DNA of 64,000 nucleotides from Larkinella knui (GTDB taxonomy: Bacteria > Bacteroidota > Bacteroidia > Cytophagales > Spirosomataceae), in contig NZ_RQJP01000005.1 in assembly GCF_003858645.1 (NCBI RefSeq), positions 496,001 to 560,000 of the forward strand. The letters are read 5' to 3'. The translations under genes and the position numbers were made by a program. This document shows, piece after piece, positions 16,787 to 25,144 of the stretch (positions within the stretch are counted from its first letter, which is position 1; the number at the start of each line of letters is the position of its first letter). A model generated the notes under the pieces. The model was given only the letters and a program-made list of their open reading frames with translations. It ran no database searches and was not told where the DNA came from.

Positions 16787-17098
16787 CTACATAAAGCCTA
16801 ATTCCAGCTTGGCTACCTCCGACATCATTTCGGTGGTATAGGGTGGGTCGAACGTTAGCTCGACGCTTACATCATTAACGCCTTCAATGGCCCGCACTTT
16901 GGCTTCGATCTCGCTCGGAATGGTTCCGGCCGAGGGGCAGGAAGGCGACGTCAGCGTCATCAAAATGTAGACGTTATTGACCGGGAATATTTTAATTTCG
17001 TAGATTAACCCCAACTCGTACACATCCACGGGAATTTCCGGATCGTAGACGTCTTTCAGGGCTTTTACCACTTCTTCTTTCAGTTCTTCATCATTCAT
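16787..17098 (-). CDS. sufT: SufT/MIP18-type Fe-S assembly protein
   Basis: A 103-residue DUF59 (MIP18-like) protein. It opens MNDEELKEEVVKALKDVYDP and carries EIPVDVYELGLIY with the conserved DPE-P and LG-LIY pattern. LTSPSCPSAGTIP has the family Cys, and VELTFDPPYTTEMMSE closes it. It helps deliver Fe-S clusters to apoproteins. The start at 17098 was chosen because the frame upstream (to 17410) overlaps sufE in another register and has no homology to the family. It follows sufE by 11 bases. Confidence 0.9.
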   Translation of the reverse strand: MNDEELKEEVVKALKDVYDPEIPVDVYELGLIYEIKIFPVNNVYILMTLTSPSCPSAGTIPSEIEAKVRAIEGVNDVSVELTFDPPYTTEMMSEVAKLELGFM

Positions 17099-17109
17099 GA
17101 CCTTGTCGA

Positions 17110-17559
17110 TTAAATCGTTGACCGCTCGGCGGCCTGGTTCGTACCGATGTGGGCTGCGGAAAACTGCTTCATTTGCTGAATCATCGAAGCCAGCCCGCCC
17201 GCACGTCGGGAGGTTACTAAAGTACTCAACCCAATCCGGTCGATAAAATACAGATTGGCATTGGCAATGTCTTCGGCTTTTTCGTCCGACAAAATCCGGA
17301 TCAACAAGCTCACCAGCCCTTTGCTGATCTGGGCCGTCGGTTCGCTGTCGGCTTCGAAATGGACGGTGTCGCCCCGCATCTCGGCGTGCAGCCACACCTT
17401 CGACTGACATCCCCGAATCAGATTCTCATCTGTCTGGAATTGCGCCGGCATGGGCGGTAATTTCTTCCCGATATCGATGATATACTGCGTCTTATCGAGC
17501 TGATCGTCAAAGAGATCGAAGTCTTCGATAATTTCGTCCTGTTTCTCGTTGATGGTCAT
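17110..17559 (-). CDS. sufE: SufE sulfur acceptor
   Basis: A 149-residue SufE/YgdK-family protein. LPPMPAQFQTDENLIRGCQS holds the sulfur-accepting Cys (about residue 51) in its usual GCQS context, followed by KVWLHAE. It takes persulfide from SufS and passes it to the SufBCD scaffold. It lies directly downstream of the toxin remnant: two bases separate its ATG from the stop of the extended toxin frame. Confidence 0.92.
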   Translation of the reverse strand: MTINEKQDEIIEDFDLFDDQLDKTQYIIDIGKKLPPMPAQFQTDENLIRGCQSKVWLHAEMRGDTVHFEADSEPTAQISKGLVSLLIRILSDEKAEDIANANLYFIDRIGLSTLVTSRRAGGLASMIQQMKQFSAAHIGTNQAAERSTI

Positions 17560-17561
17560 AT

Positions 17562-17846
17562 TTATAACTTACCCAAAGGTCGGCCCATGGGACGAATTGC
17601 AACTATTTTAATGACTTCATCCTGATAAGTCTATACCAGTCTATAACGGCCCACAACTACTTCACGGATGAATGAAATGTAAAACTCAGGTACCTTTCTT
17701 CCCATTTCCGGAAAGTCCGTAATTAGCTTTAACTTATTTTCTAATTCGTCTGCCCAGTCATCTGCCAGAACAGGAGCTTCATCAAGTAAATAAGAATAAA
17801 TATCCTTGACTTCTTCTTTTGCTTCAGCACTCCAAGCTATGATCAC
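17562..17846 (-). pseudogene. ParE/RelE-type toxin broken by an in-frame TAG
   Basis: The frame opens MIIAWSAEAKEEVKDIYSYL and runs through FPEMGRKVPEFYISFIREVV, the RelE/ParE fold. It meets TAG at 17633-17631 after RYRLV, giving 71 residues. The same frame continues past the stop as TYQDEVIKIVAIRPMGRPLG before TAA at 17564-17562. This tail is the expected last strand and C-terminus of ParE (RYRLxY...VIxxxAxR). Reading the TAG as TAT/TAC Tyr would restore a 94-residue toxin of normal length. It is therefore a nonsense-truncated toxin, probably inactive. Its start overlaps the antitoxin stop by four bases. Confidence 0.8.
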
Positions 17847-18043
17847 TGCTTTTTCAGTGCTCTAAGTTCCTGCATAACTTGCTCATGAGCAATTACTTCA
17901 CCTCTTTCAATCTGCTGCAAACCCCGTTCGACGCGCTGTATAAATAAGATTCGTTCAATTAGATCATTAGCCGTAACGTCTTCGGGTAAATCCTGAAAAC
18001 TGTTGATTACCTGACTCTTTTTCAGTGTTACTTCCGTAATCAT
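17843..18043 (-). CDS. Antitoxin of the ParE-type pair
   Basis: A 66-residue acidic, helical protein, MITEVTLKKSQVINSFQDLP then DVTANDLIERILFIQRVERG, ending in a basic tail (ELRALKKQ). Short proteins of this form regularly precede ParE-like toxins. The four-base overlap with the toxin (ATGA) marks a coupled pair. It looks intact although the toxin is broken. The local sequence is visibly richer in A+T than the suf genes on either side, which suggests the pair was inserted into the suf unit. Confidence 0.75.
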   Translation of the reverse strand: MITEVTLKKSQVINSFQDLPEDVTANDLIERILFIQRVERGLQQIERGEVIAHEQVMQELRALKKQ

Positions 18044-18061
18044 GATTGAAATACGTTAAGA

Positions 18062-19300
18062 TTAGAGCATCATCTTTTTGACCCTTAGTAAACCCTGTAC
18101 CAGCCGGTCGATCTCCTCTTTCGTGTTGTAAACCGCAAAGGAGGCCCGGGTGGTTCCCGTCAGGTTAAACCGGCGCATCAGCGGCTGGGTGCAGTGGTGG
18201 CCCGTTCGGACGGCAATGCCCTGCTGGTCGAGAATGACGCCCGTATCCTGGTGGTGAATCCCATCCAGCACAAAGGATACAACGCTGATTTTCTCGGCAC
18301 TTTGACCAATTATTCGCAAACCGTCGATGCTTCCAAGTGCTTCCGTAGCGTATTCGAGCAGGCTGTGTTCATAAGCCGCCACGTTTTTTTTGCCGAGTGT
18401 ATCGATGTAGTCCAATGCCGCATAAACCGCAATCACATCGGCGATATTGGGCGTACCGGCTTCAAATTTATAGGGCAGATCGTTGTAGGTGGTTTTTTCG
18501 AAGGTAACCTCCTTGATCATTTCGCCACCACCCCGCCAGGGCGGCATCGCATCCAGCAGATTGCGTTTGCCGTATAGAACGCCCATACCGGTCGGGCCAT
18601 ACAGTTTGTGCGCCGAAAAGACGTAAAAATCAGCATCCAGCGCCTGAACATCGATGTCGATGTGCGAACTGGCCTGCGCCCCGTCAATCAGCACTTTCGC
18701 ACCAACGGCGTGTGCTTTTTCGATGAGGATTTTGACCGGGTTGATCGTTCCCAGGGCATTTGAAACGTGCACCACCGAGACGAATTTGGTCCGTTCAGAA
18801 AGCAATTTTTCGTATTCTTCCAGAATCAGATCGCCCTCATCATCAATGGGGATTACCTTCAGTACGCAGCCTTTTTCTTCACACAGCATCTGCCACGGAA
18901 CGATGTTCGAATGGTGTTCCATCGTGCTGATGATGATTTCATCCCCTTCTTTCAAAAACCGCCGTCCGTAGGTCTGGGCCACCAGGTTAATACCGTCCGT
19001 GGTGCCATACGTAAAAATAATTTCTTCGACATGGGCTGCGTTCAGGAATTGCTGGATGGCCCGGCGCGATGCTTCAAACGCCGACGTGGCCTTCTCGGCC
19101 AGCGTATGAATGCCCCGGTGAATGTTGGCGTTGTAGCCTTCATAATACCGAGTCAGTGCGTTGAGGACGGGCAGCGGTTTTTGCGTCGTGGCCGCGTTAT
19201 CAAAATAAACCAGCTGCCGCCCGTTCACAACCTGATCGAGAATCGGGAAATCCCGGCGAATGGCTTCTATATCAAGAATCTCGTGTGTCGCAGTTTCCAT
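18062..19300 (-). CDS. sufS: SufS cysteine desulfurase
   Basis: A 412-residue PLP enzyme of the group II (SufS/CsdA) class. ISTMEHHSNIVPWQ and VLIDGAQASSHIDIDVQ bind the cofactor. The Schiff-base Lys is in FSAHKLYGPTG (about residue 230). The persulfide Cys lies in RTGHHCTQPLMRRF near the C-terminus. It removes sulfur from cysteine and hands it to SufE. The order is sufC-sufD-sufS, then the toxin-antitoxin pair, then sufE. Confidence 0.95.
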   Translation of the reverse strand: METATHEILDIEAIRRDFPILDQVVNGRQLVYFDNAATTQKPLPVLNALTRYYEGYNANIHRGIHTLAEKATSAFEASRRAIQQFLNAAHVEEIIFTYGTTDGINLVAQTYGRRFLKEGDEIIISTMEHHSNIVPWQMLCEEKGCVLKVIPIDDEGDLILEEYEKLLSERTKFVSVVHVSNALGTINPVKILIEKAHAVGAKVLIDGAQASSHIDIDVQALDADFYVFSAHKLYGPTGMGVLYGKRNLLDAMPPWRGGGEMIKEVTFEKTTYNDLPYKFEAGTPNIADVIAVYAALDYIDTLGKKNVAAYEHSLLEYATEALGSIDGLRIIGQSAEKISVVSFVLDGIHHQDTGVILDQQGIAVRTGHHCTQPLMRRFNLTGTTRASFAVYNTKEEIDRLVQGLLRVKKMML

Positions 19301-19301
19301 A

Positions 19302-19389
19302 AAGAAGTAAGAATGAAGAGTTAAAAGTTAAGAGTTAAGAGTTGGCTTATGCATTTAACTAACTCATGACTCTTAACTCATACTTCTTA
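19302..19389. repeat. Palindrome of GAGTTAAGAGT words between sufD and sufS
   Basis: The left arm AAGAAGTAAGAATGAAGAGT plus three GAGTTAAGAGTT-like copies (19302-19345) faces ACTCATGACTCTTAACTCAT and ACTTCTT (to 19389). The arms start one base after the sufS ATG and stop one base before the sufD stop codon. The same word makes the palindrome at 60349-60407. Confidence 0.8.
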
Positions 19390-19390
19390 A

Positions 19391-20713
19391 TTATCGGGCG
19401 AGTTTGGCCTGAATCCGGCGCTCGATTTGCTCGCGGAGCGGATCAATTTTAATTTTCTTAATGACATCTTCCGCAAAAGCGAACATCAGCAGCGACTGGG
19501 CTTCCACTTTCGGAATACCGCGTGACCGGAGGTAAAACAAGGCCTCTTCGTCCAGTTTACCGGTTGTCGTACCGTGCGAACATTTGACGTCGTCGGCAAA
19601 AATTTCCAGTTGCGGTTTGGTGTTCATGGTGGCATCGTTCGACAACACCACATTCTTGCACGATTGGTAGGCGTTGGTTTTCTGGGCATCCTGACGAACG
19701 AAAATCTTGCCGTTGAAGACGCCGGTCGCCCGGTCTTCCAGAATGCCTTTATACAATTCGTTGCTGTGGGAATTCGGCTTGCGGTGATCCACCAGCGTGT
19801 GGTTGTCGATGTGCTGGCGTCCGTTCGGAAAATACAAACCGTACATGTGTGCTTCGCAGTTGGAACCGTCGAGGGCAATGTTCAGGTTGTTGCGGATGAA
19901 ACCGCCATCGAGCGTTACCGTGGCCGAATAAAAGTGGCTGCGGTCCTGCTGATACACCTGGGTGGTGCCGATGTGATAGGCCATGTCCGACTCGTTCTGG
20001 ATCTTGTAATACTCCATCCGGGCATCTTCTGCCATCACAATCTCCGTTACCACATTGGTAAAACTGGCCTGATCGCCCAGCGTCCGGAACGATTCGGCCA
20101 CCTTCACTTCCGCGTTTTTATCGACAATAAACAGGTTCCGTGGCTGGGAGGCCACATTTACCTGCCGGGCGTCGGACACAAAACGCAGAATGGTCGGCGC
20201 TTCCACAACCGTATTCGCCGGAACTTTAATAACCACACCTTCGTGCGCAAAAGCCGTATTCAGTGCCGTAAAAGCATTGTCCTGATAGTCTGCGTATTTG
20301 GCAAAATACTGGTTTAGTAAATCCGGCATGGTTTTCACCGCATCGGCCAGCGTAGTGATCGAAAGCTGGCTGGTGGGGCTAACAATTTTCGACAGCTGGG
20401 GCTGATAGCGGCCATTGACAAAGTAGAGAACATTGCCGTCTAAACGGGAGGATTCCAACAGAGCCAGGTCTTCCAGCGTTATCTCGGACGAGGCATTGAA
20501 TTCGAATACCTCTTTAACTAAACTATTGACATTGGTGTATTTCCACTCTTCGTGCTTGACGGTTGGAAAGCCCAGACGGTCGAACTGGTTGAGGGCTTCG
20601 CGCCGGATTTGATGCAAAGCCGACTTGCTGGCACCGTTCATCCGCTCTTCCGAGGTCCGAAAATCTGCCAGTAGCTTGGATTTGAGATCGTTATTGGGCT
20701 GATTGGGAGTCAT
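19391..20713 (-). CDS. sufD: SufD, Fe-S scaffold subunit
   Basis: A 440-residue protein of the SufB/SufD right-handed beta-helix family. The N-terminal helical part (RTSEERMNGASKSALHQIRR) is followed by FPTVKHEEWKYTNVNSLVK, typical of SufD. The C-terminal part has LEIFADDVKCSHGTTTGKLD, with Cys and His at the SufB-SufD interface, and SRGIPKVEAQSLLMFAFAED. It would form SufBC2D with SufC and a SufB encoded elsewhere. Confidence 0.93.
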   Translation of the reverse strand: MTPNQPNNDLKSKLLADFRTSEERMNGASKSALHQIRREALNQFDRLGFPTVKHEEWKYTNVNSLVKEVFEFNASSEITLEDLALLESSRLDGNVLYFVNGRYQPQLSKIVSPTSQLSITTLADAVKTMPDLLNQYFAKYADYQDNAFTALNTAFAHEGVVIKVPANTVVEAPTILRFVSDARQVNVASQPRNLFIVDKNAEVKVAESFRTLGDQASFTNVVTEIVMAEDARMEYYKIQNESDMAYHIGTTQVYQQDRSHFYSATVTLDGGFIRNNLNIALDGSNCEAHMYGLYFPNGRQHIDNHTLVDHRKPNSHSNELYKGILEDRATGVFNGKIFVRQDAQKTNAYQSCKNVVLSNDATMNTKPQLEIFADDVKCSHGTTTGKLDEEALFYLRSRGIPKVEAQSLLMFAFAEDVIKKIKIDPLREQIERRIQAKLAR

Positions 20714-20720
20714 TCTTAAT

Positions 20721-20804
20721 GAGTTATGAATGATGGATGATGAACGATGAATAATGAATTAACTGACGTAATCAATTCATCATCCATCGTTCATCATCCA
20801 TCAC
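20721..20804. repeat. Palindrome of ATGATGAACGATGA words between sufC and sufD
   Basis: Left: GAGTTATGAATGATGGATGATGAACGATGAATAATGAATT, reported here only as words (20721-20760). Right: AATTCATCATCCATCGTTCA and TCATCCATCA (20774-20804). Pairing is strong and continuous over about 28 bases. It matches the word family at 4962-5040. Confidence 0.85.
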
Positions 20805-20809
20805 TTATT

Positions 20810-21565
20810 TTAAACCGTTTCCACTTCTGCTTTGATCCAGTCGTAGCCTTTTTCTTCGAGTTCGAATGCCAGTTCTTTCGGGCCGGATTTCACAATGCGG
20901 CCTTTATAGAGAACGTGAACATAATCAGGAACAATATAGTCGAGCAGGCGCTGGTAGTGGGTAACCACGATGGTAGCCCGTTCGGGGGAACGCAGTTGGT
21001 TGACGCCCTCGGCCACGATCCGCAGCGCATCGATGTCCAGGCCGGAATCGGTTTCGTCCAGAATAGCTAATTTAGGCTCCAGCATGGCCATCTGGAAAAT
21101 TTCATTCCGTTTCTTTTCACCGCCCGAAAATCCTTCGTTCAGGGAGCGGCTCAGCAGCGACTGGTCAATATTGACCAGTTTCATCTTTTCCTTCATCAGT
21201 TTCAGAAACTGAACGGCATCCAGTGATTCCTGACCGCGGTATTTCCGGATCTCATTCATGGCCGTTTTCAGAAAATTGGTGGTACTGACCCCCGGAATCT
21301 CAACCGGATACTGGAATGCCAGGAAAATACCTTCGGCGGCCCGCTCTTCGGGGGCCATTTCCAACAGGTCTTTCCCTTCAAAAATGACACTGCCGTCGGT
21401 TACGTCATAATCTTCGCGACCTGCCAGCACCGATGCCAGTGTGCTTTTTCCGGAGCCGTTGGGCCCCATAATCGCGTGTACTTCACCGGCTTTGACTTCC
21501 AGGTTAATACCTTTCAATATCTCTTTACTGCCAATAGATGCTTGTAAATTGCTAATAGTTAGCAT
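20810..21565 (-). CDS. sufC: SufC, Fe-S assembly ATPase
   Basis: A 251-residue ABC-type ATPase. Walker A is GPNGSGKST (about residues 35-43), the signature FSGGEKKRNEIFQM, and Walker B LAILDETDSGLDIDALR, which is diagnostic for SufC. It forms the SufBC2D scaffold. It is the first gene of this unit, with a promoter 33 bases upstream, and no sufB lies between it and the divergent arginine deiminase gene. Confidence 0.96.
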   Translation of the reverse strand: MLTISNLQASIGSKEILKGINLEVKAGEVHAIMGPNGSGKSTLASVLAGREDYDVTDGSVIFEGKDLLEMAPEERAAEGIFLAFQYPVEIPGVSTTNFLKTAMNEIRKYRGQESLDAVQFLKLMKEKMKLVNIDQSLLSRSLNEGFSGGEKKRNEIFQMAMLEPKLAILDETDSGLDIDALRIVAEGVNQLRSPERATIVVTHYQRLLDYIVPDYVHVLYKGRIVKSGPKELAFELEEKGYDWIKAEVETV

Positions 21566-21597
21566 AACAGGAGGTTAATTACTACTTAATTAAACTG

Positions 21598-21605
21598 CAA
21601 AGGTA
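21598..21605 (-). promoter_or_regulatory. Probable -7 element of the sufC promoter
   Basis: On the minus strand TACCTTTG matches TAnnTTTG exactly and lies 33 bases before the sufC ATG. No clear TTG is found 20 bases upstream, so the -33 part is weak. The 188-base divergent gap also holds TACCTTGC (21721-21728), a possible -7 for the plus-strand gene. Confidence 0.5.
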
Positions 21606-21753
21606 ATGGATGAAGCGATAGCTACACGATCAGGTAACAATTTAGACCCGTTAAAAGTTGACGCTCACTGCATTTCGTTAACGGAACGGACCCGGCTTTT
21701 TTTTTCACTACCCAAAGCCTTACCTTGCAACCTGAAGCAGTTTCCCCTTTTTT

Positions 21754-23217
21754 ATGCAAAATGGTAATCATCCGGTCCGCACACAGGAAATCAGGGTAGC
21801 CTCCGAAGTCGGTTCGTTGAAACGGCTGTTGATTCACAGCCCCGACCGTGGGCTGGGCAAAGTAGTGCCATCCAAAGCGCAGGACTGGCTTTTCGAAGAT
21901 ATCGTTCATCTGGAAACGATGCGGAAAGATGAGTACGACTTCTACGTAAAAATTTTACTGTATTTTCTCGATCCGGATAAAATTCGCGGCAAACTTGCCT
22001 GGATCAGTACCGATCCGGAGCGCAATTTCTTCAAACCGGACCATCCGGATTATTTTCAGTCCGACGCCGTTATCGATCTTCAGTACCTGCTGACTGATAT
22101 TTTGAAGGATGAGGTGATTCGTACCCGGTTAATTTCGGGCATTTGCGCCGTTGAGCGGTGTCGTTTCCACATTCAGAACCAGTTGTATGGATACGATCCC
22201 GTCGAATTGTCCAAAATTCTCATCTCCGGATCCTTGCCCGACCGGACGATGTTGTTTGCGCCACTGCCCAATCTTATCTTTACGCGTGACATTGGCATAG
22301 TTATTAATAGCCATATTTTGCTCAATAAACCCGCCAAACTGGCCCGCACCCGGGAGGCTTTTCTGGCGCAGTATATTTTTTTTTACCACCCGTTATTTAG
22401 TAAATACCGGGATAAGATTATTGAAATCCCCGATAATGAACATCATTTCTTATTGCCTGACAACGAGGTAAGTAACGATTATTCCCGCACGACACTCGAG
22501 GGGGGCGATGTGATGATGGTGGCTAAAAACCACCTGCTGATTGGGTGTAGCGAACGAACCACCCTCTATGCCGCCCAACAGGTGATTCGTTTGCTGTTCG
22601 ATAAGAATGTGGTCGATAAAGTTACGATTGTCAAGATTCCCAAGAAGCGGGATTATATGCATATCGATACCATTTTTACGCAGGTAAAACGCAATATGTG
22701 GGTGCTGTTGGGCTCGCTGGGACGGGTGGGCGATGAGGCCAAAAAACGCGATCTGCTGCATTTCCTGGCCCCTAAAGATGTTCCGGAAGCATTGCGGATC
22801 ATTCAGTTTACCAAAGGGGCTGAACACAAACCCGTTGAAATCGAAAACCTCGAGGACCTGCTGACCTCCATCAGCCGGGATGATCTGGGATGTTCGGAAC
22901 CGGTGCAGTTTATTTATTCCGGCAACAACGAATTTCCGTTCGGGGCCCGTGAACAATGGACTGATTCTTGTAATCTGCTGGCTCTGAAAGACGGTGTGGT
23001 GATTGGATACGACCGGAACGACAAAACCCTGGAAGCCTTTCGCCAGGCTGGATTTGAAACGGTTCGGGCGGCCGACTTGCTGGAACGGTTTGAACGCGGA
23101 GAAGCCGATCCGGAAACAATTGAAAATACATTCATTATGCTACCATCGGCTGAACTGTCGAGGGCACGGGGCGGTTCTCACTGCATGAGTTTGCCCTTGT
23201 TACGTGCCGAGTTATAA
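21754..23217 (+). CDS. Arginine deiminase-family protein
   Basis: A 487-residue guanidino-group-modifying enzyme. The catalytic elements of arginine deiminase are all visible: LIFTRDIGIVI (Asp), LEGGDVMMV, YMHIDTIFTQV (His-x-Asp) and the terminal GGSHCMSLPLLR with the nucleophilic Cys about 11 residues from the end. It likely converts arginine to citrulline and ammonia. It is longer than the usual 400-410 residues, the extra part being an insertion before LIFTRD. The CtlX gene follows 17 bases later, so the two are probably cotranscribed. Confidence 0.85.
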   Translation: MQNGNHPVRTQEIRVASEVGSLKRLLIHSPDRGLGKVVPSKAQDWLFEDIVHLETMRKDEYDFYVKILLYFLDPDKIRGKLAWISTDPERNFFKPDHPDYFQSDAVIDLQYLLTDILKDEVIRTRLISGICAVERCRFHIQNQLYGYDPVELSKILISGSLPDRTMLFAPLPNLIFTRDIGIVINSHILLNKPAKLARTREAFLAQYIFFYHPLFSKYRDKIIEIPDNEHHFLLPDNEVSNDYSRTTLEGGDVMMVAKNHLLIGCSERTTLYAAQQVIRLLFDKNVVDKVTIVKIPKKRDYMHIDTIFTQVKRNMWVLLGSLGRVGDEAKKRDLLHFLAPKDVPEALRIIQFTKGAEHKPVEIENLEDLLTSISRDDLGCSEPVQFIYSGNNEFPFGAREQWTDSCNLLALKDGVVIGYDRNDKTLEAFRQAGFETVRAADLLERFERGEADPETIENTFIMLPSAELSRARGGSHCMSLPLLRAEL

Positions 23218-23234
23218 CCCAATTACCTAACCCT

Positions 23235-24164
23235 ATGCAATCGCAGACGACTTCAAATCTATTAATGATCAGGCCCGTACGGTTTGGGTTTAATGAAGAA
23301 ACCGCCGGGAGCAATGCATTTCAGGACCGCGAACTGGCGGCTAAAAACCGGGATGTTGCCCAGCAAAAGGCGCTGCGGGAGTTCGATGAAATGACGCATC
23401 AACTGATTTCCGCCGGAGTCAATGTCATTATTTATGACGATTTGCCGGAACCGTATACGCCTGATTCGATATTTCCCAACAACTGGGTGTCGTTTCATTA
23501 CAGTGGCACGGTGGTTTTGTATCCCATGCAGGCACCAAACCGGCGGCTCGAACGGCGACTGGATATTATCGACGATCTCGCCAGAAATTACCACGTTGCC
23601 AAAATTATTGACCTGACGCATTTTGAGCAGGAGGGGAAATACCTCGAAGGAACCGGTAGTATGGTTTTGGACCGAATGAAGCGAATTGCCTACGCCTGTT
23701 TGTCACCCCGAACCGACGCCAGCGTTCTGGCCGAATTCAGCAAACAGACCGGCTATAGTGTCGTGACTTTTTCGGCGGTCGATCAGCTCGGCATACCGGT
23801 TTATCATACCAATGTCGTTATGTGTATCGGCGACGTTTTTGCTATCGTTTGTCTGTCGGCCATTGCCGACCCCGACGAGCGGCTGATGATCCGGCAGTCG
23901 CTGGTGAACAGCGGCAAACACGTGATTGATATTACGATGGAGCAGATGGCTCATTTTGCCGGAAATATGCTTTTGGTCACGTCCCGAAAAGGTCAAAAAT
24001 TGCTCATTATGTCGACCCGGGCGTATAATTCGCTGTCGGCCCGGCAACAGGACGAATTGGACGATTTTGCTACTTTGTTCCATTTCGATTTGTCAACCAT
24101 CGAAGCCAATGGCGGAGGATCGGCACGTTGTATGATGGCAGAAATTCACCTGCCTTCTAAATGA
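23235..24164 (+). CDS. ctlX: Citrulline utilization hydrolase CtlX
   Basis: A 309-residue member of the amidinotransferase/deiminase fold. It opens with LLMIRPVRFGFNEETAGSNA, a hallmark of the CtlX family. DSIFPNNWVSFH and YLEGTGSMVLDR carry substrate-binding acidic residues, YHTNVVMCIGD the catalytic His, and GGGSARCMMAEIHLP the Cys near the end. It is reported to act on citrulline in a catabolic route. Paired with an arginine deiminase it suggests arginine to citrulline to ornithine flow, but no carbamoyltransferase or carbamate kinase lies nearby. Confidence 0.85.
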   Translation: MQSQTTSNLLMIRPVRFGFNEETAGSNAFQDRELAAKNRDVAQQKALREFDEMTHQLISAGVNVIIYDDLPEPYTPDSIFPNNWVSFHYSGTVVLYPMQAPNRRLERRLDIIDDLARNYHVAKIIDLTHFEQEGKYLEGTGSMVLDRMKRIAYACLSPRTDASVLAEFSKQTGYSVVTFSAVDQLGIPVYHTNVVMCIGDVFAIVCLSAIADPDERLMIRQSLVNSGKHVIDITMEQMAHFAGNMLLVTSRKGQKLLIMSTRAYNSLSARQQDELDDFATLFHFDLSTIEANGGGSARCMMAEIHLPSK

Positions 24165-24525
24165 TTTCGACTATCGATAAGAAAATCAGCGTTCAGCGTA
24201 ACACGCAGGCTAGTAACTACCCGAAGTATCGTAGAGAAACCGGCGCTCTCTCTTTATAATAAGCTGAGAAAAGGAAATCTGAATAATTGTACATATCTTC
24301 TATTTTCTTGCATCTTTAGTACCGTTTAATAACTTAAATGTATCGACAAGTATTATTACTTTTTGATTTTTGTAAAAACTGTTGTCATTTGTGTTAATAA
24401 ATTAGTAACAAAGAATCCGGCTTACTTTAAAAAACAATTGCTTTGACAAACTAATTTTAATTAAGTTCGTTATATTTACGAAACGGTAACATAAAAGTCT
24501 TTGAATTTTTAAAACCCTAGCAGTC
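24165..24525. other. 361-base A+T-rich intergenic region before marR
   Basis: No gene is supported here. The second half is very A+T-rich. TTTGAC (24442-24447) and TATATTTA (24471-24478) resemble promoter parts, but their spacing of 25 is too wide for a confident call. No hairpin terminator was found after ctlX. Confidence 0.5.
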
Positions 24526-24969
24526 ATGATCGCAGAAAAAAAACGGATTTCAAAGTACAGTAGTTGCCTTAATTTTACGGCAAACGCATTAGCGAGAGTA
24601 ATGACTAACATTTCCGACGATGAATTTGGTCGGTTGGGCCTAACCGCTTCCCACGCTTTTGTATTGAAAGAAGCTATCGAGAACCCCGGTATTCAGCCTA
24701 AAGAATTGAGTGGAGAGCTGCATTTGACGCCGTCGACCATTACCCGCCTGATTGAAAAACTTGAATTGAAAAAACTGGTTGAGCGGAAGATCGAGGGAAA
24801 ACACACACTGGTTTATGCCACTGAAAAAGGCATCACGATGTTGCCCGATATCAAAAAAGCATGGGACAACCTGATGCGTCGTTATGCCGATATCCTGGGT
24901 GATGAAAGTTCACGCAAAATGACTGACATGCTTTATGGAGCCGTGAAAGCATTGGGTAAAGATTCATAA
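24526..24969 (+). CDS. MarR-family transcriptional regulator
   Basis: A 147-residue winged-helix protein. NPGIQPKELSGELHLTPSTI and TRLIEKLELKKLVERK form the helix-turn-helix, and IEGKHTLVYATEKG the wing. The N-terminal dimer helix includes YSSCLNFTANALARVM with one Cys. The SDR gene starts 175 bases downstream and could be its target. The gene and its surroundings are richer in A+T than most of the window. Confidence 0.87.
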   Translation: MIAEKKRISKYSSCLNFTANALARVMTNISDDEFGRLGLTASHAFVLKEAIENPGIQPKELSGELHLTPSTITRLIEKLELKKLVERKIEGKHTLVYATEKGITMLPDIKKAWDNLMRRYADILGDESSRKMTDMLYGAVKALGKDS

Positions 24970-25144
24970 TCGGGCCTGTTAAAACGGAAATAGGCTATTG
25001 ATTGTGCAATCATATGTAACTTACATGCTCCCAAATAAGGCGTCTTTTTAAACAATTTTGATGATTGAATTGTAGAACTGATGTAATTATGACTGGGCAT
25101 TAGTGCCGGGCGTGATTAAAATCTACAATTCAATCATTGAAGTC

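Noticed and set aside
17099-17410. N-terminal extension of sufT
   Set aside because: It would overlap sufE in another frame and has no SufT homology; the family start is at 17098.
19574-20317. 247-codon plus-strand open frame inside sufD
   Set aside because: Antisense shadow; the sufD frame is the conserved one.
24442-24478. Sigma-A promoter of marR
   Set aside because: TTTG and TATATTTA are 25 bases apart, outside the spacing seen elsewhere in this window.
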